Position numbers and translations under genes: made by a program
Shown here: piece by piece, positions 17,868 to 26,491 of the stretch
Position numbering within the stretch: the stretch's first letter is position 1
How the letters are laid out: each line of letters opens with the position of its first letter
Assembly: GCF_002741015.1 (NCBI RefSeq)
Contig: NZ_CP016616.1
Coordinates: forward strand, 5,296,501 to 5,360,500
DNA from: Microvirga ossetica
Lineage (GTDB): Bacteria > Pseudomonadota > Alphaproteobacteria > Rhizobiales > Beijerinckiaceae
Direction of reading: 5' to 3'
Length of the DNA: 64,000 bases
The notes under the pieces: model-generated
What the model was told of the DNA's origin: nothing
What the model saw: the letters and a program-made list of their open reading frames with translations, nothing else
Database searches by the model: none

Positions 17868-18722
17868 CTAGCGGTCGCCCTCGGGATAATCTGCGCCACG
17901 GCTTGTCTCTGCCCAGGCTTCGATCTCGGCAAGCGTCTCGGTCAGTTTCCCCCGGATTCCATCTAGCGCAATGGCTCCCAGCACGAGGTGCTTCGGGGGA
18001 TCTTTCGCCTCGACCGCTTTGACGATCGCCTCCGCGGCCCGTGCGGGGTCGCCCGGCTGCCGTCCACTGTAGCTGCTCGTCGTTTCGAGCCGCGCGCCGA
18101 CCGTCTCCTGATAATCGGCAATCGTCGGGCGTCGCTGCTGCAGGGAACGGCCGGCCCAATCGGTGCGGAACGGTCCAGGCTCGACGCAGGTCACCTTGAT
18201 GCCGAGGGGCGCGACCTCCTTGGACAGCGCGTCAGACAAGCCCTCGACCGCGTGCTTGGTCGCGGCATAGTAGCCGGAGCCAGGATAACCGATGAAGCCG
18301 GCCTGCGACGAGATGTTGACGACATGCCCGCTGCGGCGCGCCCGCATGCCTGGGAGGACCGCGCGTGTCATCGCGGCAAGGCCGAAGACATTGGTCTCGA
18401 ACTGCGCCCGGATCTCGGCGTCGTCGCCCTCCTCGATGGAGGCCTGATAGCCGTAGCCGGCATTGTTGACGAGCACATCGATGGCACCGAAGCGGTCTTC
18501 CGCCTGCCTGACCGCGTCTGCGATCTGGTCGTGGCTCGTGACATCGAGCGCGAGGGCGAGTGCGTTGTCTTCATGTCCGTGTGTCAGGTCCTTCACCCGG
18601 CCGGCATCGCGAGCCGTCACCACGGCGCGCCAGCCGCGCTTCAGCACGATCTGAGCAAGCTCCCGCCCGAATCCGGTTGAGCAGCCGGTGATGTACCAGA
18701 CGGCATTCTCGTTGAGCGGCAT
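17868..18722 (-). CDS. short-chain dehydrogenase/reductase
   Basis: A 284-residue classical SDR. The cofactor motif TGCSTGFG is at 12-19, NNAG at 86-89, the catalytic Ser near 138-139, and Tyr152-x-x-x-Lys156 in YYAATKH. The Asp60-Val61 segment and an Arg after strand 2 (TARD) suggest NADP preference. The start at 18722 has GAGG eight bases upstream; the frame is open further but without a ribosome site. The long C-terminal part (PGDPARAAEAIVKAV) is common in this SDR subgroup. It lies 118 bases beyond the hydrolase operon on the same strand, separated by a hairpin, so it is probably expressed on its own. The substrate is unknown. Confidence 0.88.
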   Translation of the reverse strand: MPLNENAVWYITGCSTGFGRELAQIVLKRGWRAVVTARDAGRVKDLTHGHEDNALALALDVTSHDQIADAVRQAEDRFGAIDVLVNNAGYGYQASIEEGDDAEIRAQFETNVFGLAAMTRAVLPGMRARRSGHVVNISSQAGFIGYPGSGYYAATKHAVEGLSDALSKEVAPLGIKVTCVEPGPFRTDWAGRSLQQRRPTIADYQETVGARLETTSSYSGRQPGDPARAAEAIVKAVEAKDPPKHLVLGAIALDGIRGKLTETLAEIEAWAETSRGADYPEGDR

Positions 18723-18806
18723 GGGGCAATCCTCTTCAGGCGGCTTCGGAACGTGGTGGATATAGGCGAAACCCCGAGGGAGGGAATAGCGGCGCGATAC
18801 GGCGAT

Positions 18807-18827
18807 GAGGGCCGCGGAACGGCCCTC
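18807..18827 (-). terminator. hairpin at end of hydrolase operon
   Basis: A perfect 8-bp stem (GAGGGCCG / CGGCCCTC) with a 5-base loop lies 14 bases beyond the stop of the cyclase-family gene on the minus strand. No T run follows, so it may stabilise the 3' end instead of terminating. Confidence 0.45.
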
Positions 18828-18840
18828 AATTGAGGCGCGC

Positions 18841-19797
18841 CTACTTTGCGCCGGCTTGCGGACGCATGACGCCTTTCTCGTCCCTGCGCAGAGGGGCGGC
18901 CTGCTTCGGCAAGGGGGCTCCAGGGGCATCCGCAACCGTCACGCCGTTCGGCCAGTCGGCCGGTGCGATGGCGATGTAGCGGGCATAGCCTCCCGTGCCG
19001 CCGAGCGGCTTGGCGAAGCCGATGGAGATGAGGGCGCCGGCCTCGGGCACCTTGTCGAGATTGGCGACACCCTCGGCCTGCGTGAAGTGATTGTGCAGAA
19101 GCCAAGCCTCGCCTTCCAGCGTCGGCGTCGTGTCCGTGTCGAGGGGTTCGTGCCCATGGAACAGGATCTTGCGTTCGAGATGCAGGAACTTGAGCGCGTC
19201 GAGGCTGACGCCCGGATGCGGCTTCGATGCGAAGCGGGCGGCGTCGTTCCAGCCCTTGTACCAATCGGAGCGGACCATCACGACGGCGCCCTCCGGGATC
19301 CGGCCGTTGCGGCTCTCCCAATCCCGCACATCCTGCACGCTCAGGTGATAGCCCGGATCGGCCGCGACCTTCTCGTGGATCGGGATCACGACGAGCGGGC
19401 GGACGGCATAGGTCGGAGGGAGATCGCTGATGGTCGCCCCATACTCGTCCCAATGCGCCGGCGGATCGAGCTGCGTGCCGTACTGGTCCGTCGTGAGCGC
19501 ATAGCTCGTCGCGACGAAGCCATGCTTGGCATAGGTGTATTCGTCGCCTTTCTGGACGTAGCCAGGGATATCCGCAACGGCCGCCGTGGCCCTGAATTCC
19601 GCAAGTCCGAAGCCTGGCCAGACCGGCTGGACCGGCGCGAAGGCATGGGTCAGGTCGATATGCTTGGCGCCCTTGATACTTTGTTCGTAGATGGGCCAGA
19701 GTCCTGGTTGCTGTTGCGCAGGCTGCTGTGCGAGGGCAGCCGAGGAAACGAGAGTGCTTGTGAGGAAAACGGCTGATGAGATGGCTTTCGAGATCAC
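18841..19797 (-). CDS. cyclase-family hydrolase, exported
   Basis: A 318-residue protein of the cyclase/kynurenine formamidase superfamily, metal-dependent hydrolases that open amide or ester bonds. It carries a Sec-type signal peptide (residues 1-23, cut after ALA). The GTG at 19797 is chosen because GGGAGA lies seven bases upstream and the signal peptide then starts cleanly. The family motif HxGTHxDxPxH reads QYGTQLDPPAH (105-115): two metal-site His positions are Gln, while Asp111 and His115 remain. It would act in the periplasm. It follows the isoaspartyl peptidase gene by 87 bases and is probably the last gene of the catabolic operon. The substrate is unknown. Confidence 0.82.
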   Translation of the reverse strand: MISKAISSAVFLTSTLVSSAALAQQPAQQQPGLWPIYEQSIKGAKHIDLTHAFAPVQPVWPGFGLAEFRATAAVADIPGYVQKGDEYTYAKHGFVATSYALTTDQYGTQLDPPAHWDEYGATISDLPPTYAVRPLVVIPIHEKVAADPGYHLSVQDVRDWESRNGRIPEGAVVMVRSDWYKGWNDAARFASKPHPGVSLDALKFLHLERKILFHGHEPLDTDTTPTLEGEAWLLHNHFTQAEGVANLDKVPEAGALISIGFAKPLGGTGGYARYIAIAPADWPNGVTVADAPGAPLPKQAAPLRRDEKGVMRPQAGAK

Positions 19798-19884
19798 GAT
19801 AGGCTCTCCCTTTGTAAGCCTGGCGATCATCCATCCACGGGCGTTTCGGTTCAATGCCTTGTTCGCGAAACTGCTGCCTCGCTC

Positions 19885-20859
19885 CTAAGCACTCTGGAAG
19901 TCGATGAGCGGCTCGTCATAGATCGCCGTGAGGAGCCTGCCGTCATCTCTGACGACGCCGCGATACATGCCGGAGCAGTTGAAGGGCAGGGAGACCTGGC
20001 CCGCATGGTCGACCGCAATGATGCCGCCGGAACCGCCCACCGGCGCCAGCATGTCGATCACCACGGCCCGTGCGGCCTCGTCCAGGGACTGCCCGGCGTA
20101 GCGCATGCGCGAAGCAATCTCGTGGGCCGCCGCATAGCGGATGAAGATCTCGCCATGGCCGGTGGCGGAGACCGCACAGGTTTCGTTGTCCGCCCAGGTG
20201 CCCGCACCGATCACTGGACTGTCGCCGACGCGCCCCGGCGCCTTTGCGGTCATGCCTCCGGTCGACGTCGCTGCGGCCAGATTGCCGTGCCGGTCGCGGG
20301 CCACCGCGCCGACCGTGCCATGCTTGCGCGACTCGTCGAGATCCTCGTCGCCGCCTTGGCGCATGGCCAACGTCTCCTGCAGCGCCTGCCAGCGTTGCTC
20401 GGTGTAGAAGTAGGACGGCTCCGCGAAGGCCAATCCCTGCCGGCGGCAGAATTCCATGGCGCTCTCGCCGATCAGGAGAACGTGACCGGAATGCTCCATC
20501 ACCGCCCGTGCCGCGAGAACAGGGTTGCGCGGACCGCAGATGCCGGCGACGGCGCCTGCCGAGCGGTCGCGACCGTCCATGACGGCGGCGTCCATCTCCT
20601 GCTTCCCGGCGGATGTATAGACAGCCCCGCGCCCGGCATTGAAGAGCGGCTCGTCCTCGAGCGCCATCACGACGGCGGACACCGCATCGAGCGCGCTGCC
20701 GCCATCGGCGAGAATGATGCGTCCAGCGTCCAGGGAGCGCCGCAGACCGGCATGATAGGCAGCCTCCCGCTCGGGCGTCATCTTGCTGCGCAGGATCGTT
20801 CCGGCGCCGCCGTGAACGGCCAGAGCGAAGTCACTGCCGGGAGAGGTTGAGCTGGTCAT
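19885..20859 (-). CDS. isoaspartyl peptidase / L-asparaginase (Ntn hydrolase)
   Basis: A 324-residue class 2 (plant-type) asparaginase/isoaspartyl dipeptidase. It is made as a proenzyme and self-cleaves before Thr182 in HGTVGAVA, which becomes the N-terminal nucleophile of the beta chain. The alpha chain begins with VHGGAGT (15-21), and the beta chain keeps the TSTGG and GDSPVIGAG substrate segments. Members hydrolyse beta-aspartyl dipeptides and asparagine. There is no signal peptide, so it is cytoplasmic. It begins three bases after the P1 peptidase stop, in the same operon, which suggests a role in breaking down imported beta-linked peptides. Confidence 0.92.
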   Translation of the reverse strand: MTSSTSPGSDFALAVHGGAGTILRSKMTPEREAAYHAGLRRSLDAGRIILADGGSALDAVSAVVMALEDEPLFNAGRGAVYTSAGKQEMDAAVMDGRDRSAGAVAGICGPRNPVLAARAVMEHSGHVLLIGESAMEFCRRQGLAFAEPSYFYTEQRWQALQETLAMRQGGDEDLDESRKHGTVGAVARDRHGNLAAATSTGGMTAKAPGRVGDSPVIGAGTWADNETCAVSATGHGEIFIRYAAAHEIASRMRYAGQSLDEAARAVVIDMLAPVGGSGGIIAVDHAGQVSLPFNCSGMYRGVVRDDGRLLTAIYDEPLIDFQSA

Positions 20860-20862
20860 AGG

Positions 20863-21927
20863 TTACACATCCAGGGATTGGGATTTCAGAGCATCGAGGA
20901 GAGCGGGGCGGTGATGTCCGGCGCGGCCGGTCATGGATCCCGCTGCAACGAGCGCATCGAGAACGGCTTCCTGCGTAGCGTCCGCTATGGCCTCGAAGAG
21001 AATGTCGATCCGGTTCTCGTTGAGCATGCGGCAGCCGACAAGATCCGCCTTCTCGTCATGCGCGATCATGTTCGCGGTGGTGAATCCGAGCGCGATGTCG
21101 CCGCTGCCGTGACCCCAGAACGAACCCAGGCGCGCGAGCCCGACGCCGGAGCGGCGGATGACGCGCCGGAGCTGGCGATCGCCGAGCGGGATATCCGTCG
21201 CCGCAATGACGATAATCGAACCCTTTTCGGGCTCTCTGCGATCGGACTGCTTCCTGGGCGGCGCGAAAATTCTTTCGTCGGGCAGGCGCAGGTCGCCGGC
21301 GCGGCCGAAATTGGACAGGACGAGCACGCCGAGATGATAGCTCCGACCGTCGAGTTCCAATCGCCGTGAGGATGTCCCGATGCCGCCCTTGAAGCCGAAG
21401 GTGCTCATGCCGCATCCGGCGCCGACCGAACCGATGTCGAACTGCGATGCCGCCTCCGCGATCGCCGCGCGGGCATCGTCCTCCGTCACGGCCAAAGACT
21501 GGATATCGCTCAGGTACCCATCATTGCACTCGAACACGAGCGGATTCACGGTCGCGGTCTCGCGGCCGATATCCGGGTTGCGTTCGATGGCGTGGCGCAC
21601 CAGGGCCGTGCAGCAGGTGCCGACCGACAGGGTGTTGGTGAGGAGAATGGGCGTTTCGATGGTGCCGAGCTCCTCGACCTGCACCAGGCCGGCACTCTTG
21701 CCGAAGCCGTTCAGGACGTGAACGGCGGCGACGGGCTTCTCGCGATAGAGATTGCCCCCGTGTGGGATCACCGCCGTCACGCCCGTGCGGATCTCGCCGT
21801 CGACCAGGGTGCGATGCCCGACGCGCACGCCCGGCACGTCGGCAATGCTGTTGAGCTCGCCCGCGGCCAGTCTGCCGCAGGCAAGGCCGACGTCCCGGGC
21901 GCGGGGAGGGCGATTCATCAGGGACAT
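20863..21927 (-). CDS. P1-family (DmpA/BapA-like) aminopeptidase
   Basis: A 354-residue member of the S58/P1 family, self-processing Ntn-like peptidases that include D-aminopeptidase DmpA and beta-peptidyl aminopeptidases. The family core is visible: N-terminal ADVPGVRVGH (29-38), HVLNGFGKSAG (70-80) and the autocleavage/nucleophile segment FKGGIGTSSR (179-188). No signal peptide is seen. Two ATG codons compete (21927 and 21918); the second is flush with the upstream stop. It sits between the deacetylase and isoaspartyl peptidase genes. Together these predict cleavage of peptides with D- or beta-amino acids, but the natural substrate is not shown. Confidence 0.9.
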   Translation of the reverse strand: MSLMNRPPRARDVGLACGRLAAGELNSIADVPGVRVGHRTLVDGEIRTGVTAVIPHGGNLYREKPVAAVHVLNGFGKSAGLVQVEELGTIETPILLTNTLSVGTCCTALVRHAIERNPDIGRETATVNPLVFECNDGYLSDIQSLAVTEDDARAAIAEAASQFDIGSVGAGCGMSTFGFKGGIGTSSRRLELDGRSYHLGVLVLSNFGRAGDLRLPDERIFAPPRKQSDRREPEKGSIIVIAATDIPLGDRQLRRVIRRSGVGLARLGSFWGHGSGDIALGFTTANMIAHDEKADLVGCRMLNENRIDILFEAIADATQEAVLDALVAAGSMTGRAGHHRPALLDALKSQSLDV

Positions 21928-22814
21928 TCCGCCTTCACGAAGGCCGCGATGTCCGCATGAGTGGCGATCCAGACATCAGGGCGGCGGGAGATCTCTTCCA
22001 GCAGCTTCTCGAGAATCCAGATTCGCGAGCGATAGCCGGTCACATGCGGATGCATGGTGAGCAGGAAGAGCCCGCCTTCTTCGTAAGCCCGCTCGAATTC
22101 GCGGAGAAAGATGTCGTAGACTGCCGTCGGCGGGGTGTGTGGACGCAGCCCGTTGAAGCGGTGCATGTTGAAATACACGGCATCGTCACGGATCCACTCG
22201 ACGGGAAGCTCGACGATGCCGGTGGGCTCGCCTTGCTCGACGAGCTCGTAAGGATCGTCGTCCGCCATGAGGGAGGAATCGTACAGAAGGCCGAGTTCAC
22301 GTTCGATCCGGAGCGTGCTCGGACTGAAATCCCATGACGGCGTGCGCAGGCCTACAGGGCGGGTGCCGGTAATCTTTTCCAGGGCGTCGGCCGAGCGGAA
22401 CATCAGGTCACGCTCGATCTCATAGGGCAGCTGGCTGTTGAGCTCGTGGATCCAGCCATGGATGCCGACCTCGTGGCCTTCCGCCGCCACGCGGCGCTGC
22501 TCGTCCGGGTAGAGGAGCGCGGCGACGGCCGGAACGAAGAAGGTCGCCTTGGCATCGTGTTTGGCAAGCGCATTCAGGATCCGCGGCACGCCCTGGCGGT
22601 TGCCGTACTGGCCCTGGGACATGCGCCCGATGGATTTGCCGCCGTCGCGCAGTTCGTTCGTCTCGTGATCCGCGTCGAAGGACAGGGCCACGGCGCAGCG
22701 GGCACCATTCTTCCATTTCGCCGGCTTCATGGAGCGTCCTGCGCGGACGTGATCCACCTTGCCGCGCCATGTCTGCTCGTCCCACGTCCAGGGCTGGCTG
22801 CTCAGATCGTCCAT
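21918..22814 (-). CDS. polysaccharide deacetylase-family hydrolase (PuuE-like)
   Basis: A 298-residue NodB-fold hydrolase. Metal residues are visible: Asp47 and Asp49-His50 in SFDADHE, and His119 with His123 in GIHGWIHEL. The arrangement resembles PuuE-type allantoinases and related cyclic-imide or formamide hydrolases more than chitin deacetylases, and there is no signal peptide. The start at 22814 is chosen because the WTWDEQTWRGKV and VRAGRSMKPAKW lead is typical of this subgroup; an ATG at 22730 has a better ribosome site. Its stop overlaps the P1 peptidase start. In this operon it may open a ring amide. Confidence 0.85.
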   Translation of the reverse strand: MDDLSSQPWTWDEQTWRGKVDHVRAGRSMKPAKWKNGARCAVALSFDADHETNELRDGGKSIGRMSQGQYGNRQGVPRILNALAKHDAKATFFVPAVAALLYPDEQRRVAAEGHEVGIHGWIHELNSQLPYEIERDLMFRSADALEKITGTRPVGLRTPSWDFSPSTLRIERELGLLYDSSLMADDDPYELVEQGEPTGIVELPVEWIRDDAVYFNMHRFNGLRPHTPPTAVYDIFLREFERAYEEGGLFLLTMHPHVTGYRSRIWILEKLLEEISRRPDVWIATHADIAAFVKAECP

Positions 22815-22858
22815 AGTGATATCAAATCCTTGTCTTAAATCGAATTTTTGCGTCGAAA

Positions 22859-23614
22859 TCAGGAGCGTCCGCCGTCCGCGGAGATGATCTGGCCCGAGAT
22901 CCAGCCTGCGGCGTCCGACGCCAGGAACATCACGGCGTTCGCGATATCCTGTGGGTGTCCGAGACGGCGCGTGTGAATGCTCTCGATCAGGCGCGCCTGC
23001 CCCTCCGCGCCATAGCTTTCCCATTGCCGCTGGGTCGCAGGGTTCGAGAGCACGAAGCCGGGAGCGACGCTGTTGACGGTAACGCCGAACGGTCCGAGCT
23101 CGAAGCTGAGCTGCTTGGTCAATCCGACGAGCGCGTGCTTGGCCGACGTATAGGCCTGGATGCCGGTCAGGCTCGGCCGCAATCCGGCGCCCGAGGAAAT
23201 GTTGACGATGCGCCCGAACTTCTGGCGCTTCATGTGCGGCGCTGCGGATTGCGAGCACCAGAAGGCACCGTGCACGTTCGCCTCGAACAGAACGAGCCAA
23301 TCCTGCTCGCTCACCTCCTCGACGAGCTTTGCCACCTGTCCGCGAACGCCGCCGGCGCAGTTGACGAGAATGTCGATGCCGCCGAGGGAATTCGCCATCT
23401 CGTCGAAAACACGACCGACGGCGGCACGATCCGCGAGGTCGAGAATGCGGGTCGCTTTAGCCCCGGACTCGGCTGCGATGCGCAGGCCCGTCTCATCCAG
23501 GTCGAGCGCCCAGACATGAGCCCCTTCGGCGGCAAAGGACTGCACGATGCTGCGGCCGATGCCCTGCGCAGCGCCCGTAACGGCGATGCGGCGGTTGGCG
23601 AAGTCGAGTTTCAT
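22859..23614 (-). CDS. short-chain dehydrogenase/reductase
   Basis: A 251-residue classical SDR with TGAAQGIG at 13-20, NCAGG at 85-89, Ser140/141, and Tyr155-x-x-x-Lys159 in AYTSAKH. Asp38 and Asp40 after strand 2 (ALDLDE) indicate NAD preference. It ends with the family motif SGQIISADGGRS. The start overlaps the stop of the ketopantoate reductase-like gene (ATGA), so translation is probably coupled. It could oxidise an alcohol released by the neighbouring hydrolases. The specific substrate is unknown. Confidence 0.9.
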   Translation of the reverse strand: MKLDFANRRIAVTGAAQGIGRSIVQSFAAEGAHVWALDLDETGLRIAAESGAKATRILDLADRAAVGRVFDEMANSLGGIDILVNCAGGVRGQVAKLVEEVSEQDWLVLFEANVHGAFWCSQSAAPHMKRQKFGRIVNISSGAGLRPSLTGIQAYTSAKHALVGLTKQLSFELGPFGVTVNSVAPGFVLSNPATQRQWESYGAEGQARLIESIHTRRLGHPQDIANAVMFLASDAAGWISGQIISADGGRS

Positions 23615-24627
23615 GGGTTCAGCATCTCGTCGAGTGTGGACCAGGATTGTTCGCGTCGCCCGTCCTCGATGTCGTGGATCAGGGTGACGAGCCTGTTGAT
23701 GGCGGGCGTCGGGATTCCAGCCTCCTTGCCGAGGGTGCCGATGATCGCGATCTGCGCATCGACCTCGGTCTTGCGCTTGCGTACGGCAAGATCGCGCCAG
23801 ATGCCGGAATGGGTTTTTGCCGTGTGGCGGTTGAACTCCGCCATGTCGGCGACAGAGCGACGCGCGGCTGCCTCATCCGCTCCCGGCATGAAGGCGTCCG
23901 GGTCGAAGCCGTTGAAGCCGAGAGGTTTCACGCCGCGGGCCTTCGCCACCGCCATCACCTCCTGCCCGAGGCGGTGATAGACCGTAAAGTGACGCTCGGA
24001 GGCGAGATTTTCCGACATCGAGGCATTGGTCAGCGCCGTCGCGAACAGCAGCGAGCCATAACCGAGCTTGCCCCAGAGATAACCCCAGATGTTGTCGGTG
24101 AGCACCGCCTTCGGCTCGAAGATCGAGAGCAGGCGATGATAGTCGCGCACCGCATCCGTGGCCTGCCCATCGAGACCGCCGACGGCGACTGCCGCGCGAT
24201 TTCCGAAGAGGATGCGGCCGGGCTCGAGCCAGTCCGCGCCGAAATTGACGAAGCAGCCGACGGTCCGCTCGGCACCGACTTCCTCGGCGATGACGATCTC
24301 GTTCAACCCGTTCTGCGCGGACAGAACGGTGCCGTTCTCGGCGAGATGCGGCTTCAGGGCACGCACCGCGTCTCGGGTATGATGGGCCTTGACGGCGAGG
24401 ATGATGCGCTTGAACTGGCCTGCGACCTCGCCCGGCAGCGCAGCCTTCACCGGCTGGCGGAAGGTCTCGACGGGCCCTTCGATGAAAAGGCCATCGCGCT
24501 TCATGGCCTCCACATGCGGCTCGACGATATCGACGAGGAGCACGTCTTCGCCCGCGCGGGCGAGATAGGCGCCGAGCGTGCCGCCGATGGCGCCGGCGCC
24601 CCAGATCAGGATCGTGTTCTCGTTCAT
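23611..24627 (-). CDS. ketopantoate reductase-family oxidoreductase
   Basis: A 338-residue NADPH-dependent oxidoreductase of the PanE/ApbA family. The Rossmann motif GAGAIGG is at 10-16, the N-terminal domain runs to about 165, and the helical domain carries the NIWGYLWGKLGYGSL segment with the catalytic Lys. The ATG at 24627 shares one base with the upstream stop (TGATG). Being locked inside a catabolic operon with an SDR suggests it works on a pathway 2-oxo or hydroxy acid and not on pantothenate. It is diverged from the other member at 5064-6059. Confidence 0.88.
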   Translation of the reverse strand: MNENTILIWGAGAIGGTLGAYLARAGEDVLLVDIVEPHVEAMKRDGLFIEGPVETFRQPVKAALPGEVAGQFKRIILAVKAHHTRDAVRALKPHLAENGTVLSAQNGLNEIVIAEEVGAERTVGCFVNFGADWLEPGRILFGNRAAVAVGGLDGQATDAVRDYHRLLSIFEPKAVLTDNIWGYLWGKLGYGSLLFATALTNASMSENLASERHFTVYHRLGQEVMAVAKARGVKPLGFNGFDPDAFMPGADEAAARRSVADMAEFNRHTAKTHSGIWRDLAVRKRKTEVDAQIAIIGTLGKEAGIPTPAINRLVTLIHDIEDGRREQSWSTLDEMLNP

Positions 24628-25322
24628 CACCAGTTCTCGATCAGCGCGCGGGTTTCGTCGATGGCCACCGACCAGATGGCGTTCATGTCTTCGTCGGACC
24701 GCTGGAAATAGCCGCCGAAATTGCCCTCCTGCAGGATCTCGCGAACGCCTTCGGGGCCGAATGTCCGCATGCGCTCCAGATCGACCATCGGCTTCTGGTG
24801 CGACGGTTGCTCGATTCCGGGCAGACGGGTCCAGGGGAAGTTCTCCATCCAGGAGGCGTGCGATGCGACCGGATCGATCTCCTTCACCTTCTCGAAAGTG
24901 CGCGGGGCATTCCACCAGTTGTGGAATTTCACCCGGCATTCGGGATTGCGTCCCATCCACTCGATCGCGGCAGTCTGGCCGGGTGTGTTCCCGCCATGCC
25001 CGTTGACGAAGAGGATACGGCGGAAGCCCGTGCGTTTCAGCGAATCGAGGATATCGGTGATGATGCGCAGATAGGTATCGGCACTGAGCGAGATCGTGCC
25101 GGGATAGGCCATGAAATAGGGCGTGATGCCGTAAGCCTGAACGGGGAAGACCGGCACGCCGGCCGGCGCGGCGGCGTCTGAGGCCACGCGCTCCGCCAGG
25201 ATGCTGTCGACGGAGAGGCTCAAGTAGGCGTGCTGCTCTGTGCAGCCGAGCGGAACGACGGCGCGATCATCCGACTTCAGGTATTCTTCCACCTGAAGCC
25301 AGTTCATCTCACTGATTTTCAT
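24627..25322 (-). CDS. creatininase-family amidohydrolase
   Basis: A 231-residue member of the creatininase family, binuclear metal enzymes that open cyclic or formyl amides (creatinine, formamidopyrimidines). The conserved PLGCTEQHAYLSLSVD segment supplies Glu29, His31 and Asp39, and the signature NGHGGN is at 107-112. It is somewhat short for the family. Its start overlaps the stop of the GntR gene by four bases, making it the first enzyme gene of the operon. With the PuuE-like and cyclase-family hydrolases it gives three amide-opening folds in one operon. The true substrate is unknown. Confidence 0.88.
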   Translation of the reverse strand: MKISEMNWLQVEEYLKSDDRAVVPLGCTEQHAYLSLSVDSILAERVASDAAAPAGVPVFPVQAYGITPYFMAYPGTISLSADTYLRIITDILDSLKRTGFRRILFVNGHGGNTPGQTAAIEWMGRNPECRVKFHNWWNAPRTFEKVKEIDPVASHASWMENFPWTRLPGIEQPSHQKPMVDLERMRTFGPEGVREILQEGNFGGYFQRSDEDMNAIWSVAIDETRALIENW

Positions 25323-26395
25323 GAAGTCATTTCCTCTTGCGAAGCGATGGACGAGCGCAGCCGCTCGATAACCGGGAGCAGGGTGGCGCGGATCGCATGC
25401 GGGTCCGGCACGTAGCGGAATTCCATGGCCTGCCGATCGGGCGGCAAAAGTTTTTTGACGGTCGCTTCCGCGCCGCTGGCATAGATCGCCACGTCGACCT
25501 GGGACAGGAAGGCTGCGAGATCGGGCGCCGTGATCAGGCGCACATCGACATCAGACACATGAGGCGCAAAGCGCAGCACGCCGGGCTTCATCAGGGCCGT
25601 GAATTCGGGAAAGATCGATACGATTCCCACCCGGGCCATCGGATCGACCATCGCAAGCTGCGCCCGTGTTTCCTCGGCCGGAATGAAGCTCATGCCCACG
25701 ACCGGAATGCCGCTCGGGACGAGATGCTCGACCTCGCCGCGGCGATGGGCCAGGGTCACGCAGATATCGCAGGGCAGGGGGAACGATTCTCCCGCGTGCA
25801 GGGCATCGACCGTCGTGACGACGATGGTATCGTCGGAGCCGACATAGTCCTGAATACGGTTGGCATATTGCTGCGTCGTTTCGACGAAGTTGCCCACCAT
25901 CACCAGGCGCAGGGGCCGTGTCGGCGTCGGGCCTCGCGCGGCGCGGGCATTGACCAGCGATGATACGACCGATGGCGCCAGACCGAGCTGCTCGGCCTCG
26001 TTGAAGAGCGTCTCGATTCGCCGCTGGATCTTCCGAATCGCGGACGAGCGCAGGCCGTCGCTGTTGTGCCCGTCGCCGACATAGGTGCCTGCTCCGGGCT
26101 TCGCCTCGATGAGGCCGGCCTCGCGCAATTCCCTGTAGACGGTCGCCACGGTCATATGCGCGATCCCGGCGCGTTCCGCCAATTCGCGGACGGAAGGCAG
26201 GCGTTGCCCGGTCGGCAGTTCCCCCAGGGCAATCCCGAACTCGATCAGACCGCGCAGCTGAGTGCCGAGCGGCACCGGAAGCGTGCGGTCGAGCGCCCCT
26301 GCGAGGCCCGCGAGAATGCGCTCATCGGGCGTCTGTTCCGTGTCGCTATAACGGATGCCTTCATAAGCGTCAGGAGATGGGTGAGGTTTGGGCAA
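25319..26395 (-). CDS. GntR-family regulator with large C-terminal effector domain
   Basis: A 358-residue transcription factor. Residues about 38-112 are a GntR winged helix (LPVPLGTQLRGLIEFG, then RLPSVRELAERAG and VYRELREAGLIE). Unlike FCD, UTRA or short YtrA types, the remaining 230 residues look like an alpha/beta periplasmic-binding-like or response domain (RLVMVGNFVETT, VDALHAGES, RVGIVSIFPEF). It heads the hydrolase operon and is divergent from the dipeptide ABC genes; the 96-base gap contains an 18-bp near-palindrome. It probably senses the imported compound or a product and controls both arms. Confidence 0.85.
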   Translation of the reverse strand: MPKPHPSPDAYEGIRYSDTEQTPDERILAGLAGALDRTLPVPLGTQLRGLIEFGIALGELPTGQRLPSVRELAERAGIAHMTVATVYRELREAGLIEAKPGAGTYVGDGHNSDGLRSSAIRKIQRRIETLFNEAEQLGLAPSVVSSLVNARAARGPTPTRPLRLVMVGNFVETTQQYANRIQDYVGSDDTIVVTTVDALHAGESFPLPCDICVTLAHRRGEVEHLVPSGIPVVGMSFIPAEETRAQLAMVDPMARVGIVSIFPEFTALMKPGVLRFAPHVSDVDVRLITAPDLAAFLSQVDVAIYASGAEATVKKLLPPDRQAMEFRYVPDPHAIRATLLPVIERLRSSIASQEEMTS

Positions 26396-26402
26396 GGCGC
26401 AG

Positions 26403-26432
26403 TTGACTTTTCTTAACCGAGTGACCTACCGT
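26403..26432 (+). promoter_or_regulatory. candidate sigma-70 promoter for dipeptide ABC operon
   Basis: TTGACT at 26403-26408 is a good -35. TACCGT at 26427-26432 is a weak -10 with 18-base spacing. The -10 overlaps the first bases of the palindrome at 26431, which would fit repression. The -10 match is poor, so this is tentative. Confidence 0.35.
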
Positions 26433-26448
26433 TCTAATCGATAAGAAC
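26431..26448. promoter_or_regulatory. 18-bp near-palindrome, likely GntR operator
   Basis: GTTCTAATCGATAAGAAC reads the same on both strands except for one symmetric pair (A/A instead of A/T), so 16 of 18 bases are paired. It lies midway in the 96-base gap between the divergent GntR gene and the ABC operon, the usual place for an autoregulatory site. Binding is inferred. Confidence 0.6.
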
Positions 26449-26491
26449 ACCTTGGACGAAAAGTCAGGGTCTTAGCAAGAGGGGAAGTGAA

